Assembly: GCA_028825055.1 (NCBI GenBank)
Contig: JAPKAW010000066.1
Span: 1 to 9,189, forward strand
DNA length: 9,189 bases
Reading direction: 5' to 3'
From: Flavobacteriales bacterium
GTDB taxonomy: Bacteria; Bacteroidota; Bacteroidia; Flavobacteriales_D; Sanyastnellaceae
Part shown: positions 5,361 through 9,189 of the stretch, in pieces
Position numbering within the stretch: position 1 is the stretch's first letter
Layout: each line of letters starts with the position of its first letter
The notes under the pieces: model-generated
Told to the model about the DNA's origin: nothing
The model's input: the letters and a program-made list of their open reading frames with translations, nothing else
Database searches by the model: none
Position numbers and translations under genes: made by a program

Positions 5361-6767
5361 TTGAGGTTAGGCGCAATCAAAAATGCCTCTTCGGCGCTGG
5401 TTATGCTCCTCATTTGTGTCCCCATGATTGGACAAAACGCGGAGTTCTCACCCTATTCTCGCTTTGGGTTTGGCTTGGTTGGTTCACTCCAGTCTCCTGT
5501 CCATGCTGGCATGGGAGGAATGGAATCCGTCCTTACGACGAGCTTTCAATTCAACCCTAACAATCCCGCATCCGCTTCCGCTTTAGGCCAAACGACATTC
5601 CAAAGCTCAGCAGTAACCACGCAACTGCAAATGCGCCAGGGAGATGAAGCCAAGGCAACGGCTCTTTTCGGTTCATCCGGGCCCTTGGGATTGGCCATCA
5701 AGAAACAAGGAGGGAAAAACACACTCATCTTAGGGGTCTCACCCTTTAGTAATTCTGGGTTTGCCATCTCACGCAATTCTGAATTGGAAGGCATCGGCAG
5801 CGTCGAAGAACGATACGACGGTGAGGGAGGCTTGAGTAAAGCGCACATTGGTTGGGCTAGGACCATCCGAAGTCGCGGATACGTTTCAGCAGGAGTATCT
5901 GACAGTGTTTTGATTCAGACCAATACATTGCATTTGGGCATTCAAACGCAATACCTGTTCGGGGCCGTAAGCCGCACATCGACGTTAAACGTAATTGACC
6001 CCACATTTTTAGACCACCGTTCAGTCATTGACATGCAGCACCGCTCCATTTCTCCTGACCTAGGCTTAATTTATAGTCACCTTTTGTATGCGCGCTATAA
6101 CGATGACCTTTCATTTGAAAAGAGCGCTTCGTTTCGCATAGGCGGAAGATTTACTCCCCAGACAACCTTGTTTAGCGAGATTTCACACCTAGATGAAACA
6201 ACGCAAAATCTAGGAGGCATCGACATCCCTTTGGATACAGCGCTTTACATCCCAACCGAAAGCGTTCAAGGCCAGATGCCACTATCTTGGAATCTCGGAG
6301 CATCCTTGATTTTTGATCATGCCAACGGAAGACATTTCGGGGCAGGCGTCGAATACACCGAAACCCAATGGGACCGTGTTGAGGAAGGTCTTCACTCGTC
6401 TCTTCGTCCAAATGGACTGAATTGGGTGCGATCGCGCACATTCCGTGCAGGCGCTGAATGGACTTTAGGCAATATCGAACTAAGACACCCAACATGGGGG
6501 AAAGCCAACTACCGCGTCGGAATCTCGTTCATCCAACAGCCTTACCAAATTGAAGGCTCTCAACTCGTGTCACGAACTGTTTCAGGTGGGTTCAGCTTGC
6601 CTTTAATCGGGAGCCGCTCTATGAGTCGTCTGCACTTCGGCATGGAACTTGGAGAGCGGTACACAGAAGACGCTGGGCTGAATGAAAATTTCACACGAAT
6701 ACACATCGGATTTTCGTTGATGCCGTTCTTCAAGAACAACTGGTTGAGAGAACGTTTGTATGATTGA
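5361..6767 (+). CDS. Secreted outer-membrane beta-barrel-like protein, Bacteroidota family of unknown function
   Basis: From the TTG at 5361 this is 468 residues with a clear signal peptide: MRLGAIKN, hydrophobic SALVMLLICVPMIG, cleavage probably after Gln25. The mature protein begins NAEFSPYSRFGFGLVGS and soon has MGGMESVLTTSFQFNPNNPAS, the opening I associate with Bacteroidota barrel proteins that resemble the FadL/OmpP1 class (from memory, not a search). Many alternating hydrophobic/polar strands of 8-12 residues follow (for example HLGIQTQYLFGAV, KANYRVGISFIQQP), ending RIHIGFSLMPFFKNNWLRERLYD. No catalytic motif is seen. The frame is open back to ATG 5256, but that start would overlap coaX by 59 bases and put about 45 residues before the signal core. 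TTG 5307 (8-base coaX overlap) is another option, and ATG 5403 would remove the positive charges. It overlaps the next gene by 8 bases. The role may be outer-membrane transport or assembly; unproven. Confidence 0.82.
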   Translation: MRLGAIKNASSALVMLLICVPMIGQNAEFSPYSRFGFGLVGSLQSPVHAGMGGMESVLTTSFQFNPNNPASASALGQTTFQSSAVTTQLQMRQGDEAKATALFGSSGPLGLAIKKQGGKNTLILGVSPFSNSGFAISRNSELEGIGSVEERYDGEGGLSKAHIGWARTIRSRGYVSAGVSDSVLIQTNTLHLGIQTQYLFGAVSRTSTLNVIDPTFLDHRSVIDMQHRSISPDLGLIYSHLLYARYNDDLSFEKSASFRIGGRFTPQTTLFSEISHLDETTQNLGGIDIPLDTALYIPTESVQGQMPLSWNLGASLIFDHANGRHFGAGVEYTETQWDRVEEGLHSSLRPNGLNWVRSRTFRAGAEWTLGNIELRHPTWGKANYRVGISFIQQPYQIEGSQLVSRTVSGGFSLPLIGSRSMSRLHFGMELGERYTEDAGLNENFTRIHIGFSLMPFFKNNWLRERLYD

Positions 6768-8175
6768 ACAGAGAAAGATGAGAAGCATGAAGAAGGAACT
6801 GATTTTTATGATCGCATTGCTCATTGCGATTCCCCAATTGACATTGGGCCAATCACGCTATGGAGATACCGAGGAACAGCAGCTGCTTTGCAGAGAGGCG
6901 CTGAGCGTTTATGTGAGCTACAAGAAGCAAAAGAATTATGACGAAGCGTACATCCAATGGTTGAAGGCCTGTGATGTTTGCCCCTCGACAGCTCGAGAAG
7001 GACTGTATTCTGATGGTATTCGATTCTTGAAAAATGAGATTAAAAAAGCGACGAGCACTGAAGATTCAGCACGCGTAGCCTCTCTCACCGATAGCATTTT
7101 TCTGCTCTATGACCAACGTATGGAGCTTTACCCAACGACCACCAAGCGTCCTAACAACCGGTGCTTTATTCTGGGATATAAGGCCTCTGATTTTTACAAG
7201 TTGAACAAGGATGACCCTGCTACCGCTAACGCGTGGTTTAAGGAGAGCATCGATTGCTTGAAAGAGCAAACGTCAGCCGCTGTTTTGAGTCTCTACTATG
7301 TGACTTCCTTTTATGCCATGAAGGCGATGGAAGGTGACTCTGCAAAACAAAAACTCGGTGAAATGCTTACGGAGTACTTGGTTTTGACCGACTACATCGA
7401 GTCGAACATCGCGAATGCGGTCGCTGCTGAAGACACAAAAGCTGCTACAGGCTTTCAAAAAGCCAAGAAGAATATTGATGAAGTGTTCATCGCCATTGCA
7501 CAATGTGAAGACATGGTTCCAGTCCTGAGCGCAAAAATCGCCAGCGATTCGAGCAACATGGATTTGAAGCAAAAAGTACTCCGACTGTTGAATAAAAAGG
7601 CCTGCTCAGACAATGACCTGTATCTACCTGTCGCTGAAGCGGTTCACAATCAAGAACCAAGTCATCCTTCCGCGTTCGCGATTGGGACTGAGCAATCCAA
7701 AGTAGAGAACTTCACTGAAGCCCTGCGCTATATGGAGCAGGCCGTTGAGCTCTGCGCCGATTGCACTGAGATGGAAACATACTTGCTCAAAACAGGAAAG
7801 ATTGCATCCTTCTTAGGGAAGACAGCTGCAGCTAGGAGTTATGCTCAAAAAGTACTCGACATTAATAGTGAAAGTGCAGATGCCCTGATGTTGATCGGTG
7901 ACGCGATTGCCGGAGCTGCAACGAAATGTAACGACGGCGCCTTGGGAAGCCGTTTGGCATATTTGCGCGCCTGCGACTACTATCAGCGAGCTGTGAACAA
8001 AGGGGACGACGAAACTGCTGCGAAAGCACGAAAGAAATTAAGCGCCAACAGCAAACAATTTCCTAGTATGGAAGAGATTTTCGCAGTAGGCAAAAAAAGA
8101 GGAGACAAAATCCAAATCCCGACAATTTCGGGATGCCCTTGTTCTGGCGAAAGCACCGTCATCCGTGTACGCTAA
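6760..8175 (+). CDS. Secreted TPR-repeat protein of unknown function, cysteine-rich
   Basis: A 471-residue protein from the ATG at 6760. The signal peptide is best from Met10 (MKKELIFMIALLIAIPQLTLGQ, cut near Gln31), so ATG 6787 or 6778 may be the true start. The 6760 start gives an 8-base overlap (ATGATTGA) with the barrel gene. The mature protein is mostly helical. Early residues (about 45-90, LSVYVSYKKQKNYDEAYIQWLKACDVCP) resemble a TPR. Clearer TPR-like units occur near 307-340 (NFTEALRYMEQAVEL), 341-374 (LGKTAAARSYAQKVLDI) and 375-420 (ACDYYQRAVNKG). The C-terminus ends GCPCSGESTVIRVR. Thirteen cysteines are present, including CDVC (71-74), CADC (332-335) and CPC (459-461), which is unusual in an exported protein. 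It probably acts in the periplasm or at the outer membrane as a protein-binding scaffold. It overlaps lptC by 11 bases. I know of no experimental function. Confidence 0.85.
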   Translation: MIEQRKMRSMKKELIFMIALLIAIPQLTLGQSRYGDTEEQQLLCREALSVYVSYKKQKNYDEAYIQWLKACDVCPSTAREGLYSDGIRFLKNEIKKATSTEDSARVASLTDSIFLLYDQRMELYPTTTKRPNNRCFILGYKASDFYKLNKDDPATANAWFKESIDCLKEQTSAAVLSLYYVTSFYAMKAMEGDSAKQKLGEMLTEYLVLTDYIESNIANAVAAEDTKAATGFQKAKKNIDEVFIAIAQCEDMVPVLSAKIASDSSNMDLKQKVLRLLNKKACSDNDLYLPVAEAVHNQEPSHPSAFAIGTEQSKVENFTEALRYMEQAVELCADCTEMETYLLKTGKIASFLGKTAAARSYAQKVLDINSESADALMLIGDAIAGAATKCNDGALGSRLAYLRACDYYQRAVNKGDDETAAKARKKLSANSKQFPSMEEIFAVGKKRGDKIQIPTISGCPCSGESTVIRVR

Positions 8176-8749
8176 TCGATTTCTTCGATTTGGAATCGGG
8201 CACATCATGGTGCTTTTCTTCTTGATTAGTTGCTCCAATTCCGATGCGGAATTAACGGCATTTGCAGCGTCGGATGAAGCGCCGGTCCAGCAGATTGAAA
8301 ACGGGCGTTTTCAGTATTCTGAAAAAGGTGAAATCATCCATGTATTAACAGCGCGTATCCTACGTCGTGTCGAAAAGGGCACGGCTGAAACTTCAGAGGA
8401 TATTGTTGAGGTCCGGGATGGTTTTGAACTATTTATGGGAGGTGATGAGAACGACTACGAGGCGCACATGCAAGCACAAACAGGTTGGCTTGATGAGGAA
8501 AACCTTCGGCTTGTGGCAGAAGACAAGGTTGTTCTCCGCAACATTTCAGGTGATGTTCTCGAAACAGAATACCTGGTCTGGGCAGAAGATTCTGATCGCG
8601 TGTGGACCAATCGACCTGTTATGATCACGAGCAAAGACGGCATTCTCTATGGAGAGGGGCTTGAGTCAGACGCTCGTTTTGAAAACTATCGAATCCTTCA
8701 TCCTTCAGGAGAAATCGTTTTAGAAGGCCTGGAAATCACTGCGCCGTGA
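8165..8749 (+). CDS. lptC: LPS export protein LptC-like lipoprotein
   Basis: LptC receives lipopolysaccharide from the LptBFG transporter and passes it along the periplasmic bridge. The 194-residue product has a lipoprotein signal (IGHIMVLFFLISC, Cys23), typical of Bacteroidota LptC, where Escherichia coli uses a transmembrane helix. The LptC fold follows: QQIENGRFQYSEKGEIIHVL (about 42-60), then repeated short beta strands with WLDEENLRLVAEDKVVLRN, DVLETEYLVWAED, VWTNRPVMITSKDGILYGEG and ARFENYRI (about 108-166). These are standard LptC landmarks. The start is GTG 8165, overlapping the TPR gene by 11 bases. The next in-frame ATG (8207) would remove the Arg residues before the hydrophobic core, so GTG is preferred. 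The other Lpt genes are not in the window. The overlap with the TPR gene suggests coordinated production. Confidence 0.92.
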   Translation: MYANRFLRFGIGHIMVLFFLISCSNSDAELTAFAASDEAPVQQIENGRFQYSEKGEIIHVLTARILRRVEKGTAETSEDIVEVRDGFELFMGGDENDYEAHMQAQTGWLDEENLRLVAEDKVVLRNISGDVLETEYLVWAEDSDRVWTNRPVMITSKDGILYGEGLESDARFENYRILHPSGEIVLEGLEITAP

Positions 8750-8782
8750 TCCCGTTTCGAAAAATATTTTAACTTTCTCCCA

Positions 8783-9010
8783 ATGGATATCAATCGAGCA
8801 ATTCAAGTCAGTAAAGCCGCGGAGAAATTTTGGATCTTGATTGTTGCCGCTTCAATAGGTGTCACCATCTGGTACATCGTTAATTATGGCTGGGAGCAGC
8901 AAAAGCAAACCCTGGTGCTTCCAGCAATAGCTATCTCATGGTATGCTTTTCGACGCTTTTTTCGCAAAAAACTGGAACGAGACCTCAAAAGTAAAAACTC
9001 GAATACGTGA
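8783..9010 (+). CDS. Small two-helix membrane protein of unknown function
   Basis: A 75-residue protein. After an amphipathic start (MDINRAIQVSKAAEKF) there are two hydrophobic segments: about 17-34 (WILIVAASIGVTIWYIV) and about 44-59 (TLVLPAIAISWYAFRRF). The tail is strongly basic (RKKLERDLKSKN). By the positive-inside rule the tail should face the cytoplasm, which makes a hairpin topology with both ends inside. There are no enzymatic motifs. It is 33 bases after lptC and 51 bases before the CNNM gene, on the same strand. Small membrane proteins of this shape commonly sit between lptC and a CorC-like gene in this phylum (from memory), which supports it being a real gene. The 33-base leader contains TAACTTTC (8770-8777), one base off the -7 consensus, too weak to call. 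Confidence 0.65.
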   Translation: MDINRAIQVSKAAEKFWILIVAASIGVTIWYIVNYGWEQQKQTLVLPAIAISWYAFRRFFRKKLERDLKSKNSNT

Positions 9011-9038
9011 AAACGAAACCCCGGTTAAAACTTTTGCG

Positions 9039-9046
9039 TAGGTTTG
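9039..9046 (+). promoter_or_regulatory. Possible -7 promoter element before the second CNNM gene
   Basis: TAGGTTTG matches TAnnTTTG exactly and lies in the 51-base gap between the small membrane gene and the CNNM gene. The predicted transcription start, about 9050, leaves a leader of about 11 bases. No good -33 element is visible 17-23 bases upstream. The gap also holds a short AACC-CC-GGTT palindrome (9017-9026) with no obvious role. Confidence 0.4.
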
Positions 9047-9061
9047 ATGTAATCCCATTCC

Positions 9062-9189
9062 ATGGATCCTGACCCCGCGAGTTCGTTCATCATCATTGGC
9101 ATTTCCCTTTTGGCATCTGCCTTTTTTTCAGGAATGGAGATCGCCTTTGTTTCAGCAAATCGCTTGCAAATCGAATTGGATTCGAAGCA
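9062..9189 (+). CDS. CNNM/HlyC-CorC family membrane protein, 5' end only (runs off right edge)
   Basis: From the ATG at 9062 the first 42 codons are visible and no stop is met. The peptide contains a hydrophobic helix (FIIIGISLLASAFFSGM, about 9-25) and the hallmark SGMEIAFVSANRLQIELDSK at the end of the first DUF21/CNNM helix, the counterpart of SGSEVAFFSLSPADLQDL in GldE in this window. Full-length members are about 420-450 residues with a CBS pair and a CorC/HlyC C-terminal domain, so about nine tenths is missing here. Members are linked to Mg2+ or other ion transport; older annotations call them hemolysins without good reason. The SGMEIAF version is characteristic of the non-GldE Bacteroidota paralogue found after lptC. 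It probably has its own promoter as well as read-through from upstream. Confidence 0.9.
   Translation, partial: MDPDPASSFIIIGISLLASAFFSGMEIAFVSANRLQIELDSK

Noticed and set aside
6833..6848. Inverted repeat CCCAAT-TGAC-ATTGGG in the TPR signal-peptide coding region
   Set aside because: It resembles the HU/mutY palindrome in layout, but it is inside a signal peptide and the arms differ; most likely chance.
8735..8750. Hairpin ATCAC-TGCGCC-GTGAT over the lptC stop as a terminator
   Set aside because: The stem is only 5 bp and no T-run follows directly; the next gene continues 33 bases on in the same direction.
8761..8770. Palindrome AAAATATTTT after lptC
   Set aside because: A simple AT palindrome in a short gap; it has no G-C pairs and no match to a known site.
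1..9189. Mobile elements, tRNA/rRNA genes, CRISPR arrays, toxin-antitoxin or defence genes
   Set aside because: No transposase, integrase, direct-repeat array, cloverleaf or nuclease/toxin signature was seen on either strand; the locus is a compact housekeeping and envelope gene cluster.

Overview
The window is a stretch of ordinary, tightly packed chromosome from a member of the Bacteroidota, most likely a Flavobacteriales-type or related gliding-lineage bacterium. The evidence is the gene set (mutY, ssb, gldE and gldD side by side), the Bacteroidota-style HU protein, the near absence of Shine-Dalgarno sequences, and several exact matches to the Bacteroidota -7 promoter element TAnnTTTG in the short gaps between genes. 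Base composition looks close to half G+C by eye (not measured). I see no mobile element, tRNA, rRNA, CRISPR array or sign of recent transfer.

Layout. On the left, the minus strand carries a small operon: an HU-family nucleoid protein (847 to 557), followed after 3 bases by a membrane-anchored TPR protein that runs off the left edge. From about 870 rightward everything is on the plus strand: mutY (A/G adenine glycosylase), ssb, gldE (CNNM/CBS membrane protein), gldD (lipoprotein), coaX (type III pantothenate kinase), an outer-membrane barrel-like protein, a secreted TPR protein, lptC (LPS export lipoprotein), a small two-helix membrane protein, and the first 42 codons of a second CNNM/HlyC-CorC protein. 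No gap exceeds 100 bases. Several junctions overlap by 4 to 11 bases, which points to translational coupling.

How the genes fit together. MutY and SSB serve DNA repair and replication. GldE and GldD belong to the envelope machinery tied to gliding and type IX secretion in this phylum. CoaX makes 4'-phosphopantothenate for coenzyme A. The barrel protein, the TPR protein and LptC form an overlapping or closely spaced run that looks like an outer-membrane biogenesis block. Only LptC in that block has a well-defined role.

What stands out. The HU/mutY gap appears to hold two promoters that face each other, so their transcripts would overlap across a perfect 16-base palindrome. ssb carries a strong 8-bp inverted repeat exactly where the OB fold gives way to the flexible linker, and it may have a leaderless promoter. 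HU has Ile instead of the DNA-intercalating Pro at position 63. The secreted TPR protein has 13 cysteines, including two CxxC pairs and a CPC. I found no clearly new biological system: the most promising lead is the uncharacterised barrel, TPR and small membrane proteins around lptC.
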